A stretch of DNA of 64,000 bases from Sesamum alatum (lineage: Eukaryota > Streptophyta > Magnoliopsida > Lamiales > Pedaliaceae). Shown piece after piece: positions 46,309 through 59,255 of the stretch (positions are counted from its first letter, which is position 1; every line of letters begins with the position of its first letter). The position numbers were made by a program, and so were the translations under genes. Below the pieces are notes generated by a model. That model was not told the DNA's origin and ran no database searches. It was given only the letters and a program-made list of their open reading frames with translations. The stretch covers positions 24,847,636 through 24,911,635 of the forward strand of contig JACGWO010000002.1 of assembly GCA_034509735.1 (NCBI GenBank), written 5' to 3'.

Positions 46309-49300
46309 ATGTCTAAGAACTCACTATTAACCATATTTGAGACAAACAATTCAATGGAACCAATCGCATCGACTGGTTGCGTAATCTCAGGATAGTCCTG
46401 GATTATGAGAACCAAGGCTACGTCATGGACGAGCCTCTCCCTAGGACCTTACCGGAAGGATCCACGCCAGAAGAACGTGAGACGTTCGAGACTTGGCATA
46501 AGGATAACCGGAAGGTCCGTAGCATCATACTTGCTTCGATGACCAATGAGATTCAGAAGCAATATGAAAGACTAGACGATGTCCCTTCCATTATGGCTCG
46601 CCTTAAGGATTGCTATGCAGTCCCGGACCGGCATACTAGGTATGTCGCGACCAAGGCGTTCTTTGGAACTAAAATGACAGTAGGATCCTCTGTACAAGAG
46701 CACGGGGTTAAAATGCTTACCCTGTTGGAAAAGCATGAGGACCTAAAGGCAGGTCTCGATAATGAAACGTACATAGATGTGATCCTTCAGTCACTCCCAC
46801 CCTCCTTTGACCAATTTATCGTCAACTACAACATGAACGCACTTGAGAAGAGCATTCATAAGTTGATCAATATGTTGGTGCAATACGAGGCAACGACTAA
46901 GAAGTCCACGCCTTCGGTATTGTTTGGAGGTGCTTCGACTTCTAATACGAAAGGCAAGGTTGCCGGACGTTGGAAGAAGAAGAAGGGGAAGGGAAAGGCC
47001 GTCAAAGCAGCTACGAACACTAAGAGTGTTCCCATTGCCAAAGAGGGGAAAGGCAAAGGAAAGGGAAAAGTTGTCTCCAAGCAACAGTCGAGGGCATATG
47101 TATCAATTGCCGTGAGAAAGGGCATTGGAAGAGGGAGTAACCCCTAAACTCCTCTCCAAACGTAAAACAGATAATAAACGGGAACGCATGACTGTGGCAC
47201 GCAAGGCTAGGTCACATATCCCAAGACAGTATGGAAAGATTGGTAGATTCAAGAAACCTAGACGTAGGGGACTTGAGTGAGCTACCAACTTGTGAATCTT
47301 GTCTAAGAAGGAAAATGACCCAGAAACCCCTTGTAGGACAAAACAGGCTTGCCACAAGTCTACTAGGTCACATATCCCATGATAGGATGAAAAGGTTGGT
47401 AGACTCAAAGAACCTAGAGGTTGGGGACTTGAGCGATCTACCAACTTGTGAGTCCTGTCTAAGAGGGAAAATGACCAAGAAGCCCTTTGTAGGACAAAGC
47501 AGGCTTGCCACAGGTCTGTTGGACTTGGTCCATACAGACGTATGTGGACCACTAAGGACGCAGGCCCGAGGTGGGTTCTCACACTTCATAACCTTCACCG
47601 ATGATCATTCACGGTATGGTTATCTTTACCTAATGAGGTACAAGTCTGAAGCTCTTGAGAGGTTTAAAGAATTCAGACTTGAAGTGGAGAACCAAACCAA
47701 CTGCAAAATTAAAATCCTTCGTCGGACCGAGGCGGTGAATACCTTAGTACGGAGTTCCTAGATTACCTAAAAGAACATGGTATAATATCAGAATGGACAC
47801 CTCCAGGAACACCGCAGTTAAATGGTGTCTCTGAAAGGAGGAATCGAACCCTGTTGGACATTGTTCGGTCCATGATGAGTTTTACCAAATTGCCCTTATC
47901 GGTTTGGGGCTATACACTAGAGACGGCGGCCAAATTATTGAATTTAGCGCCTACTAGTGCATTGACCCAAACGCCATATGAGATATGGCACGGCAAGCCT
48001 GCATCCTACAACTACTTGAAAGTGTGGGGTAGCCCCGCATACGTCAACAGGTTAGTGGGAGATAAGTTAGAATCTAGGTCTAGCTTATGCAGGTTCGTTG
48101 GATACCCTAAAGAAACTGCGGGTTATTACTTTTATGACCCCTTGGAACAAAAGGTGTTTGTTTCAAGAAATGCAGTATTCTTGGAGCAAGGCTTCCTGGA
48201 GGATATCCAACCTGATGAGCTGATCCTTGAGGAATCAAGTGATGGAATCCAGCTATCAGAGGAGGCCATGGAACCATCACTTAGAGGATTCAGGATGGAT
48301 AGCCGAAGGGCTAACCAACCTCGAGAAGTCCAACATGCTAGGCATGAAGGACAGCCTCAGGAACAGCCAGCCCCGGTTCCTGAACCACCGGCTCCGATAC
48401 AGTCAACGCCCACAGTCACCACTGACGTTCCCGTTCTCCGTAGGTCCACTAGAGAGTCCAGACCTCCAGTGAGATATGGCTTTCTAGGTGCGACCGATCT
48501 CTTGGATAACGATCCTAAGACGTATGGAGAAGCGATGTCTGACATCGACTCCGGGAAATGGCTTGAGTCCATGAAAGCCGAAATGGACTCCATGAGCGAG
48601 AACCAAGTTTGGAGTCTCGTAGATCCACCGAAAGGTGTTAAGCCAGTGGGCTGTAAGTGGGTCTACAAGTGCAAACTTAGCGTTGATGGAGAAGTCACAA
48701 CCTTTAAGGCTAGGCTTGTAGCTAAGGGATACACTCAACGACCCGGGGTCGATTTTGAGGATACCTACTCGCCAGTAGCCATGGCTAAGTCCATTCGGAT
48801 CCTGCTCGCCATAGCAGCATGGTATGACTATGAAATATGGCAGATGGACGTGAAAACGGCCTTCCTCAACGGTTTCGTTGAAAAAGAGATCTATATGGAT
48901 CAGCCGCAAGGTTTCACGGTCACTGGAGAAGAACAGAAAGTCTGTCGTCTCCAGAAGTCCATCTATGGCCTCAAACAAGCCTCCCGAAGTTGGAACATTC
49001 GCTTTGATGAAGTAATACGGGGTTATGACTTCATCAAAAATGAATCCGACCCTTGTGTATACAAGAAGGTCAGTGGGAGCTCAATAGTGTTCCTGGTGCT
49101 TTATGTGGATGACACTCTGCTCATTGGTAATGACGTTAGAATGTTAGGAAACACAAAAGCATGGTTGTCAACCCAGTTTTCCATGAAGGACTTAGGTGAA
49201 GCCTCCTACATCCTAGGCATCCAGATTGTCAGGGACAGATCTAAAAGGATGTTAGGACTCGCCCAAAACTCGTATATGGAGAAAATCCTAAAGAGATATC

Positions 49301-50088
49301 GAATGGACAACTCCAAACGAGGATTCCTTCCAATGAGGCATGGGATCAAGTTATCCAAGAAACAGTCCCCACAGACTGATGAGGAACTTGAAAGGATGAA
49401 GGTCATCCCCTATGCTTCTGCCGTAGGTAGCATGCAATATGCGGTCCACTGCACTAGGCCTGACATTGCATACGCTTTGAGCGTGACAAGCAGATATCAG
49501 TCCTGCGCAGGAGAAGCACATTGGAATGCTGTCAAGGGCATCCTTAAGTACCTAAGGAGGACTAAGGAGATGTTCTTATTCTATGGCAATGGAGAACTAA
49601 TTCTGGAAGGCTTTAGCGACGCTAGCTTCCAGTCTGATGACGATGATGCCAAGTCTCAATCGGGGTACGTATTCAAACTCAATGGAGGAGTAGTAGCTTG
49701 GAAAAGTTCCAAGCAAGCAACCATTGCTGACTCCACCACAGAGGCTGAATACATAGCAGCTTCAGAAGCTGCTAGGGAAGCGGTTTGGATGAGAAACTAC
49801 ATCCAAGAGTTGGGTATGGTGCCTAGCATCGCCGAGCCCGTTGTCATCTTCTGTGATAACAACGGCGCTATAGCGCATGCAAAGGAACCGAGATCTCATC
49901 ACCGTTCCAAACATATTCTTAGACGCTACCATCTTCTTAGAGAAATGGTAGGAAGAGGTGACGTCCGGATGGACCGAGTCAACTCGGCAGACAACACAGC
50001 AGACCCGCTGACAAAGCCTATGTCGCAGAGTGCTCATACGCACCATCTTGAGAAGATGGGGATTAAGCATATGGGCAATTGGCTTTAA
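46309..50088 (+). pseudogene. A3 copia polyprotein (Gag, IN, RT, RNaseH; PR deleted)
   Basis: ATG 46309 is followed after ~13 codons by a one-base deletion near 46349. Gag reads openly from 46377 to a second break in the zinc knuckle near 47098. A deletion at about 47158 joins the knuckle region to the integrase linker, removing the protease. The integrase zinc-finger segment is tandemly duplicated (47211-47366 and 47367 on). A one-base deletion near 47721 hits the SDRGGEY motif of the integrase core. From there a frame runs to TAA 50086: NGVSERRNRT, the integrase C-terminus, RT with QMDVKTAFLNG and YVDD (49102-49113, YVDDTLL), then RNase H. Confidence 0.95.
47211..47522 (+). repeat. 156-bp in-frame tandem duplication in A3 integrase
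   Basis: Two copies, 47211-47366 and 47367-47522, both starting GTCACATATCCCA. Each encodes about 52 residues covering the second half of the integrase HHCC zinc finger (CESCLRxKM). The copies differ at many positions, the second being closer to A1. Confidence 0.88.
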
Positions 50089-50093
50089 AGGTC

Positions 50094-50104
50094 AAGTGGG
50101 AGAT
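50094..50104 (+). other. A3 polypurine tract
   Basis: AAGTGGGAGAT directly before the 3' LTR, six bases after the pol stop codon. Confidence 0.9.
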
Positions 50105-52078
50105 TGTTAGAATAGGTGACCATGTAAGCCAATTTTGGCAGGAATATGTAACCTATGTCTAGACAATTCTTTGGTATTTGATAAAAACATTTATGAATAA
50201 AGAAGTGAAAATTCATATGGCAATACTTTGTTTACGTTCACTTATCTGCATTTACATTTCTATTCTCTACGCAAACAAAGCCCACGGACTGAGAAACGAT
50301 TTCGGGGACTGGGACTACGCTTGAAGGTAGGTCCATGAAATCAGTCTTACCGAATCAGTCCGGAACTCTCCAAGTCAAGGAATCCCGAAAATGGGTACCG
50401 GGATTCCCTTTGAGACTTGCACTAAGCATCTGCTGTCGTATTTCATCGACGGGTGACGAAGGTCGTCTAATTAGTGTTAGTGGGTCAGCGTGCTAGGAAG
50501 TAGCTGACTGAGGTGACTCGCGGGAACCGTCTTACGAAGGACCTTGAGTATGGTCAGCAAGGTATGACGTGTATTCCCGGTTCCAACGGTACAGGCCAAG
50601 TCCTTTGACTTGAGGAACTGCTGAGTTTACCTGTGCATCAGGTCTGTATCTTAGATATGGTGAGAGATTGCCAAAATACTCTTGAGTAGTCATAAGCCAT
50701 GTCTAGTGCAGCTCGGGTGTACAAAGTGACAGTAGTTTCCAAGAAAGGATCTGTCTCCTGTCAAAAAGGTGTTGACAGTTGAGTCTCATGTATGCTCTGT
50801 GTCTTGTCCCTGAAATCTGTGGCCACAGTAACTGAACAGAAGGGAAGGGTTTCCCTTGCGGCGTTTAGTAAGGACAGACCGACACTTAGGTCCAAAATGG
50901 GTACCTGCTTTTTCCGTGCCCTAGACTCTAAGTGATGAGACCGAAGACAGAAGGACAAGTGTACTGTTAGATCCTAAATGTTCATCCCCGAATATTTCAC
51001 CTAGTCTCTAGTGCCATGGACCGTTGCTAGATGGTCACCCATGGTAACGGACGGATTCTAGGAATCCGACCAAGTCTAGCTGAATGGTGAACCTAAAGAG
51101 TCACACACTATCCACACACACTTACTATTTAATTTGGAATTAAATATTGGAGTAAAGGAATGATTAAATTAGATTTAATCGGGTCCTATATTTTCTTGGA
51201 GAAATTAATTCCTTCTATTTGATAAAGGGAATTAAATTAATAAATAGGATTTATTAAAAGGGTTGATTTAATGGGCTTAGAATAAATTATAATATTTATT
51301 TATTATATTATATTTATTCTTTTAGCCTTTTGGAATATTTAATAGGATTTAAATATTCCATTAAATTAAAATCAACGGTTGAGATGGAAAGGGGAGATGG
51401 AAGGCTAGGATACGTTTGACTAGGACTTTGACTAGGTCAAAATCCTAGTCAAATTAGGTTACTTAGAGTTTGAGTTTAAAGAGGATTAAACTCTTCCTCT
51501 ATATAAACCTCTAGCTTCCAACATTTGTTAGATGATGATTCTTGAAAAACACACACAACACACACTCTCCCCTTCTCCTATCTCTCGTCCGCCCCCTCTC
51601 TCTCCTCCAAGAAAATATTTTTTAGTTCTTTTTGTTCTTGGAACATTAAGAACTTAGACGAACCAATACCGTTAATCGATAACGTGTTATTGATTCGTCC
51701 ACTCCAAAATTTATACACTTGTTCGTTGCTAGCACGACGTGCAAGATACGTGGGTGGATCGTGTGTCACGATTTGGAGGATCTCAAGAACGAGGTCTTGG
51801 TGCAAAAGGGGAACAACGCGAGTAGCCGTTGAAGACGAAAACGACAACGGGTAGGTCTCGTTTAAGATTTTCGTCCCTCTTTAATTTTCAACTCTATGGC
51901 CTCCATGATCTCTTTATTAGTTTTATAATCATGAGATACACCGAACGCCTGGGAACCTCAAGGGTACACCCCTTGAGCGTGTTCTTTTAAATTAAAAGCA
52001 TGCCTTTTATTTTTTATGTTTTATTTTACCGCGCTTCCGCATTCGCGCAATTCCGGGACGATCCACCGATTCCTTTCA
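50105..52078 (+). repeat. A3 3' LTR (1974 bp)
   Basis: From TGTTAGAATAGGTGACCATG to GATTCCTTTCA, then the AAGGT duplication. W-box repeats near 51415-51460 and TATATAAAC near 51500. Confidence 0.95.
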
Positions 52079-52083
52079 AAGGT

Positions 52084-52519
52084 CCTCCGTAAGATGGTTC
52101 CCGCGAGTCACCTCAGTCAGTTGCTTCCTAGCATGCTGACCCACTAACACTGCTTAGACGACCTTCGTCACCCGTAGATGAAATACGACAGCAGATGCTT
52201 AGTGCAAGTCTCAAAGGGAATCCCGGTACCCATTTTCAGGACTCCTTGACTTGGAGATTTTCGGACTGATTCGGTAAGACTGATTTCATGGACCTACCTT
52301 CAAGCGTAGTCCCAGTCCCTGAAATCGTTTCTCAGTCCGTGGGCTTTGTTTGCGTAGTGAACAGAAATGTAAATGCAGATAAGTGAACGTAAACAAAGTA
52401 TTGCCATATGAATTTTCACTTCTTTATTCATAAATGTTTTTATCAAATACAAAAAAATTGTCTAGACATAGGTTACATATTCCTGCCAAAATTGGCTTAC
52501 ATGGTCACCTATTCTAACA
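52084..52519 (-). repeat. A1 5' LTR, outer piece
   Basis: The first ~436 bases of the minus-strand A LTR, ending in TGTTAGAATAGG (52508-52519) against the GGGGA duplication. It is collinear with 41386-42181 once A3 is removed. Confidence 0.92.
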
Positions 52520-52524
52520 GGGGA

Positions 52525-53598
52525 TACTCAACATCCAAGCCTTCTCATTAGTCCACCGTGACTAAGTCTTGAATGGCTTGATGCTTTATGCATAGTATCC
52601 AAGTTTTCTCATCAGTCTTACTATGACTGAGTCTCGAACAACTTGTCCCTCTACATGTTTTGAGTTTTCTCATCAGTCTATCACTGACTGAATCTTTGAA
52701 AAACTCAATTCATGATATGTATGTGGGAACCCTTAAAATGTCATGGAGAATTTTCGTGAGTTACAGTTGTGTTTTAGTGATTCCTAATGTCTTCAATTCA
52801 TCCATGGATCAAGACATTACACACTTAAACACGTGGAACACCATTTCAACTCCTACTGATCACCTACGTTGTTTAAGACCGAGTTATGCTCCGTATGAGC
52901 TCGTCAAAACGAATATTCCAGTTATGCGGTGTTTCAAACCTTGTTTGAATTTCCTAGCGGATTCTATGGCTCCTCTCCATAAATCCTACTACAATGTTCA
53001 ACATCACGTTCCGCAGGTCATTTGGATTACTATCCAAATTTGACCGAACATATCCCGATCACTCGTACCTCTTACGACATTCGGGTTCGTTCTTGGAATA
53101 CGATCAATTTAAGAAATGCAATTCTAAGTAACGTTAGTATTATTCTGTCGTAAATTTGTACAAATTAGACACCGAGTCTAATTTGTCTCCCACTAGTCCC
53201 TTGACGTATATAGGATCCTTCTACATGCTCAAGGACTTTGTCGGGACACAGGCTTGCTAAACTATGGCTCCTTGTGCGTGACTCCTAGCAAAATGTGCCA
53301 CGTTCCTTACGTTGGCAATTTTGAGTCTACGTCCACACGGGCTAAGGTAATTGGGCGAAACTTCGATCGATCTTCGTCTAACGAGATTCGATTGTTCCCT
53401 TTATCAGAGACCGTCATATTTGGCCTTTACAGGAAACGTTTCATTGAGAATTCCATTCTCAACTTGGATGCTCAAGAGCTCCCACTAAATACACGGCCTT
53501 TTTTCGATCCTATCGAAACAGGTTTAATTTTGCAACCATTTATGGTTCACCACCTCAAGTCTAATTCTCAATCCTCCTATGGGACCTTTAGACTTTTG
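52525..53598 (-). pseudogene. C pol remnant, RT to integrase part
   Basis: Heavily decayed minus-strand copia pol sequence lying between the A1 and B5 insertion sites. Homology to A1 is recognisable in places, for example the IDTN-type integrase C-terminal stretch near 53160-53270 and RT stretches near 52840-52960. There are many stops and a C-specific duplicated phrase (CTCATCAGTC) near 52590-52690. No frame longer than ~120 codons remains and those present are not in the coding sense. Confidence 0.65.
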
Positions 53599-55805
53599 TG
53601 TTGGAATAGGTGACCAGAAAGCCAATAGGTTTGGCAATTTGTAACCTATCCGACAACTTGATGTGAATGTAATATTATTATGTGATGAATAAGATGAGTG
53701 TTCGTCACCAATGGTACCTTCTTTGTTGCGCTCATCTTACATTTGTTAAAATGGTGTTTAACTTATATCGCAACAAAGCCCACAGACCATGGATAACAAC
53801 ACGTGCAGTTGGGCCACGCATTGGATGGTGGTCATGAAACCAACTGATTAAGAGTTGGGTCTGAAACGTTCCAAGTCGAGGACCTCGAGACAGGGCATCG
53901 AGAGTCCTATTGAGACTTGCGTCACGAGTCGTGTTCATTGGATGAGTGCTGTGTTTCATCGGCGACAGGCGTGGGACGCCTACACGATCTTGATGGGTTG
54001 GTCGACTGGGGTCGAGCCGACTGGACTGACTCGCGGGGATCATCATATGGAAGCCTTGGAGGCTTGGTCGGTATGATTGGTTTTCCCCGGTTCCAATAGT
54101 ACGGGAGTAATCCTCAGACTTGAGGGATCATGGCAGTCGCGTGCACAGGACGGCTGTATCTTGGATCTGGCGAGAGGTAATCATTCTGTAAGATGATTAT
54201 CATAAGCCTTGTCCAGTGCAGTCAGAATGTGTAGCGAGGACGGTGGATTCCAAGAAGAGGATCCGTCCCCTGTCAGTATGTGACAGAGGTATCTCCTATG
54301 CACTTGAAGCTGTGGCCACAGTGGTTGGTCGAACAGGGAATGGTTTCCTGTGTCGACGCAATGAAGCATACGTGGTCTCGAGTATTAAGCATAGATGCCT
54401 AGTCAAGGATGGGAACCGACGCCCAATTCCATACCCTAGACTAAGGCCGGGAGACGGTAGACGGAAGGATCCTACCCGTACGGAATCGGCGCCTAAATGT
54501 TCACGCCAATTCACCTGGTCTCTAGTGCCATGGACCGTTGCTAGACGGCCACCCATGGTAACGGGCCCTTGTGGGACACGGGCCCAAGTCTAGCTGAGGG
54601 TGAACCTAAAGGGTCACACACAAATCACCGAGGAGGTTGAGAGATCGACTTGGAGTCAATCTGGAAGGATTAAATAAGTAATTGGATTACTTAAGGGAAA
54701 GTCCATTGGATGGACGGGCCGATATTGTATCGGGCTTTCATTTAATCGGTAAATTGGATTTTCGATTAAATATGGAAAGTTGAGATGCTGAGACGTTGGA
54801 TCTTTTAATTGGATTAAAAGATCAACGAGAATAATTTAAGTGGACATTAAATTGGATTTAATATTGGGTTCGTCGTAATTGGATTACGATAAAACCCGGT
54901 CCGTTAAATTATACCCGAGAGGAGAAATAATTCCTAATTTGGAATAGGAAGAAGTTGGACTTCTTCCCTTAATTAAACATGGCCGACATGCTCCCTTGGA
55001 GGAAGCAAAATCAGCCATGTTGCATGCTAGGTGGTATGTTGACTTGTCTCTTTTGCAAAGAGACAAATCAACTCCAATCAAGCTCTTCCCTTTTAGTATG
55101 ATTTGATCATACCATAAATTTTGGTAGGCTTGATTGAAGAATTGATGGTGATTGATTGGAATGAATCTAGACATCCTTGGATGAACCTAGACACATTCCA
55201 ATAATCACATTAATTATGTATGTATATTAGAATATACAACACCAAGCATAAGTGAGTCATTATTCATCTTTTTCTAGGAAAAAGAGAAGACAAAAATCCT
55301 CTCCTCTCTCTCAAAATTTCGTGCTCCCTCCCTCTCTTACACTTGTGTTGTTCACTTGATTCTGAATTAAGAAGAAGAACAAAGTAAGTTTAAGAGAACA
55401 CTAATTCATAGTGTTCTTCTCTTAAACCGATTCCTTCCTAAACCCGTTCTTTTCTGGCAAGAAGAACGTGTGTTTCTTCCGGTGTGGTGTGGATCACCTT
55501 TGGAGAATCCATACGTTTGGATTTCGTGAGCATTCCGGAGAAGGAACAACGCTAGTAGCCGGGAGCATACGCTAAACAATCAAAGGTAACGGTTTATTAC
55601 GCTTTGATTGATTTCATTTGTATATCTATGCCCTATGTGTTTAAATATATGTTTTAATATTTACACATCCTACATTGAACGCCCGGTTGAGCACCCAAGG
55701 GTACACCCCTTGGGATTCGCGTATTTTCAATTTGATTTAAATTTACGCACTTTCTCTCCTTTCTCGCTTCCGCTCGCGCTCCCGGGCGGATCCGCTTGTC
55801 CTTCA
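53599..55805 (+). repeat. Solo B LTR (B5)
   Basis: A single 2207-bp LTR from TGTTGGAATAGG to CTTGTCCTTCA with duplication TTTTG (53594-53598, 55806-55810). A solo LTR arises by recombination between the two LTRs of one element. The CTGTCA/TGACAG hairpin is at 54270-54286. Inserted in C pol, opposite to C orientation. Confidence 0.96.
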
Positions 55806-55810
55806 TTTTG

Positions 55811-56630
55811 AACCCTCTTATGGTCTTGTGTATTAGTAACCTACAGTTGTCTTATTGGCTCCCTTCCAATAGACTATTTGACAAGCCTACTTTGTCCAAC
55901 AAAGAGCTTTCGGACTTTCTTCTTCATAAAAGACTTGTAAATTTAGTCGATTCGAATCATCTATTTCTAGATTCATCGAACTTTCCAATTTACTTATCTT
56001 TTAATAAGAGGAAATGTCCTAGCTATGGCAGATGCCAAATCTGTAAGTTGGTCTTGATTAATCCATTTAGATAATTAGAAGTTTGAGTATCCACAAACCT
56101 TTTATGGGATGGTGTTCTAGGAATTTACGTGTAACTACTAGCAAACATGAATCAATATTCAATAATTTTGTTTGATCAAATATGTATGTAATAAAACCTT
56201 TGTCTAACAAAGAGACATACTTTTGATCATGCGAGATTACGTAATTCCTATATTATCCTAACATGATCACGATTATGGGCCTAACAAGTCTCTAGTCCTT
56301 TTCATCAATGGACCTTGCCATTGTTGAATCCTAGAACTGTTCTTGGCTTTTAAGTCCTTATTCACTTTCTGCAAACCACCCGCAGATTAGTGATAGGAAT
56401 GGTATCAAATACCAAATAGAGTAAAAGTGATCATGTCAATACTCAATATCAAATTTTACCTACATTGGAGAAAGGTTCAGGATACTCCCCTTTCCAATGG
56501 CCCTCTTTTACGACAGTGAATGCTTACGTTCTTAGAAACTATGAACTTGACTGCTGAACCTTTTGCTCTTTCCTTTACCTCCACCTTGTGTTGTAAAGGA
56601 ACAGCACTTGAAGTGCTTAATAGTTGATGT
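55811..56630 (-). pseudogene. C pol/gag remnant, integrase zinc finger to CCHC knuckle
   Basis: Decayed minus-strand sequence. The segment near 55880-55940 matches the integrase CESCLRGKM region of B1 at nucleotide level. Protease-linker similarity follows near 56130-56400, and the complement of the CCHC knuckle lies near 56490-56530 (TTTCCAATGGCCC). Collinear with A1 35650-36400. It is cut at 56630 by solo LTR A5. Confidence 0.68.
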
Positions 56631-58631
56631 TGAAAGAAATCGGTGGATCGTCCCGAGAATTGCGCGAATGCGGAAGCGCGATAAAAATAAATTTACAAAA
56701 TAAAAGGCATGCTTTTAATTGAAAAGAACACGCTCAAGGGGTGTGCCCTTGAGGTTCCCGGGCGTTCGTTGTATCTCATGATCATATAACAAATAAAGAA
56801 ATCATGGAGGCCATAGAGTTGAAAAATTAAAGAGGGACGAAAAGATAAAACGAGACCTACCCGTTGTCGTTTTCGTCTTCAACGGCTACTCGCGTTGTTC
56901 CCCGTTTTGCACCGAGATCTCGTTCTTGAGACCCTCCAAATCGTGACACACGATCCACCCACGTATCTTGCGCGTCGTGCTAGCAACGAACAAGTGTATA
57001 ATTTTTGGAGTGGACGAATCAATAACACGTTATCAATTAACGGTATTGGTTCGTCTAAGTTCTAATGTTCCAAGAACATAAAAGAACTAAGAAAAATATA
57101 TTTTCTTGTTGGAGAAAGAGAGAGGGGCGGACGAGAGGTAGGAAAGGGGGGAGTGTGTGTTGTGTGTGTTTTCAAGAATCATCATCCTACAATTGTTGGA
57201 AGCTAGAGGTTTATATAGAGGAGGAGTTTAATCCTCTTTAAACTCCAACTCTAAGAACTCTAATTTGACTAGGATTTTGACCTAGTCAAAGTCCTAGTCA
57301 AACTAGTGTTTGACCTAGTCAAACGAATCCTAACCTTCCATCTCCCCTTTCCATCTCAACCGTTGATTTTAATTTAATGGAATATTTAAATCCTATTAAA
57401 TATTCCGAAAGGCCAAAAGAATAAATATAATATAATAAATAAATATTATTATTTATTCTAAGCCCATTAAATCAACCCTTTTAATAAATCCTATTTATTA
57501 ATTTAATTCCCTTTATCAAATAGAAGGAATTAATTTCTCCAAGAAAATATAGGACCCGATTAAATCTAATTCAATCATTCCTTTACTCCAATATTTAATT
57601 CCAAATTAAATACTAAGTGTGTGTGGATAGTGTGTGACTCTTTAGGTTCACCATTCAGATAGACTTGGTCGGATTCCTAGAATCCGCCCGTTACCATGGG
57701 TGGCCATCTAGCAACGGTCCATGGCACTAGAGACTAGGTGAAATATTCGGGGATGAACATTTAGGCTCTAACAGTACACTTGTCCTTCTGTCTTCGGTCT
57801 CATCACTTAGAGTCTAGGGCACGGAAAAAGCAGGTACCCATTTTGGACCTAAGTGTCGGTCTGTCCTTACTAAACGCCGCAAGGGAAAGCTTTCCCTTCT
57901 GTTCAGTTACTGTGGCCACAGATTTCAGGGACAAGACACAGAGCATACATGAGACTCAACTGTCAACACCTTTTGACAAGAGACAGATCCTTTCTTGGAA
58001 ACCACTGTCACTTTGTACACCCGAGCTGCACTAGACATGGCTTATGACTACTCAAAAGTATTTTGGCAATCTCTCACCATATCTAAGATACAGACCTGAT
58101 GCACAGGTAAACTCAGCAGTTCCTCAAGTCAAAGGACTTGGCCTGTACCGTTGGAACCGGGAATACACGTCATACCTTGCTGACCATACTCAAGGTCCTC
58201 CCTAAGACGGTTCCCGCGAGTCACCTCAGTCAGCTGCTTCCTAGCACGCTGACCCACTAACACTGCTTAGACGACCTTCGTCACCCGTCGATGAAATACG
58301 ACAACAGATGCTTAGTGCAAGTCTCAAAGGGAATCCCGGTACCCATTTTCGGGATTCCTTGACTTGGAGATTTTCGGACTGATTCGGCGAGACTGATTTC
58401 ATGGACCTACCTCCAAGCGTAGTCCCAGTCCCCGAAATCGTTTCTCAGTCCGTGGGCTTTGTTTGCGTAGTGAACAGAAATGTAAATGCAGATAAGTGAA
58501 CGTAAACAAAGTATTGCCATTTGAATTTTCACTTCTTTATTCATAAATATTTTATCAAATACCAAAGAATTGTCTAGACATAGGTTACATATTCCTGCCA
58601 AAATTGGCTTACATGGTCACCTATTCTAACA
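56631..58631 (-). repeat. Solo A LTR (A5)
   Basis: A 2001-bp minus-strand A LTR with duplication GATGT (56626-56630, 58632-58636). All A LTR elements are present: W-boxes (57265-57325), TATATAAAC near 57213 (minus), palindrome CTGTGGCCACAG near 57912-57923. It is very close in sequence to the A2 LTRs. Confidence 0.96.
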
Positions 58632-58636
58632 GATGT

Positions 58637-59255
58637 CACCTTACCCTTCTTCCTCTTTTGGCGTCTGGCACCCTTGCCTTTCGCTATGGAGGTTGAAGCC
58701 TCTCCTACTAGTACCGACGGCGCAGATTTTGCAATCGTTGCTTCGTACTAGGCCAACATAATTACCAACCTATGAAGATCTTTTCTAAGCTCATTCATGT
58801 TGATAATTAATGGTTCGTAGGAGGGAGGAAGAGACTGAAGGATCATGTCAATGTACGTCTCTTTTTCAAGACTGACGTGGAGGTCTTTTGAGCTTCTCCA
58901 CTAGGGATTGCATCATCACTCCATGTTCTTTGTACCGACATCCCTTCCGTCATCTTAGCTCCAAACATGCCTTCGTTGCATTTTACCCCACATGCTGGTC
59001 CAGGACCATATAGACATGATGCCAATGAAGCATAGTTTGAGCCAACATCATTATATCCTACTTGCCGGTGGTCATCCTTCAACTTTTGAACGCCAAGCGT
59101 TGCCTTAGTTGTCGACCCCTCCGGCAAGGGCTGAGGAACGTCCTCATCCGGTTATGTGAGTTAAGGTTCTGGAAATCTAAGACCATCTTAAGATTTCGCA
59201 GTAAATCCCCTTTTAATGAGCCTCTTAGTGATGTGTTTGGTAGATTCTTAGACAT
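58637..59255 (-). pseudogene. C gag remnant
   Basis: Minus-strand gag from ATG 59255 (MSKNLPNTSL) downwards. Segments matching the UBN2 Gag of A1 and B3 are visible at nucleotide level near 58840 (the YIDMILQS region) and 58700-58760 (the basic tail), but indels break every frame. Decay is much stronger than in A or B gag. Confidence 0.8.

Larger units (their letters stand above)
42182..52078 (+). mobile_element. Copia element A3, full-length but broken
   Basis: Plus-strand element of 9897 bp with duplication AAGGT (42177-42181, 52079-52083). It has both LTRs, primer site, leader, gag, integrase, RT, RNase H and polypurine tract. Gag and pol carry frameshifts, and about 0.4 kb spanning the protease is deleted. 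It is the most complete element in the window and the size standard for families A and C. Confidence 0.96.
24443..52519 (-). mobile_element. Copia element A1 (family A) with nested inserts
   Basis: Minus-strand element flanked by GGGGA (24438-24442 and 52520-52524). Order from low to high coordinate: 3' LTR 24443-24550 plus 31520-33316 (split by A2), pol and gag 33317-37134, leader 37135-39118, B4 fragment 39119-41385, and the 5' LTR remainder 41386-42181 plus 52084-52519 (split by A3). One deletion at 33316/33317 removed the end of RNase H, the polypurine tract and the start of the 3' LTR. Another at 39118/39119 removed its primer site and part of the 5' LTR. Confidence 0.93.

Noticed and set aside
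57780..58034. An 84-codon frame beginning MSFCLRSHHLESRARK that recurs in most A LTRs, antisense to the element
   Set aside because: It recurs because the LTR recurs. Copies carry different frameshifts and truncations, it overlaps the conserved palindromes, and no known domain is visible.
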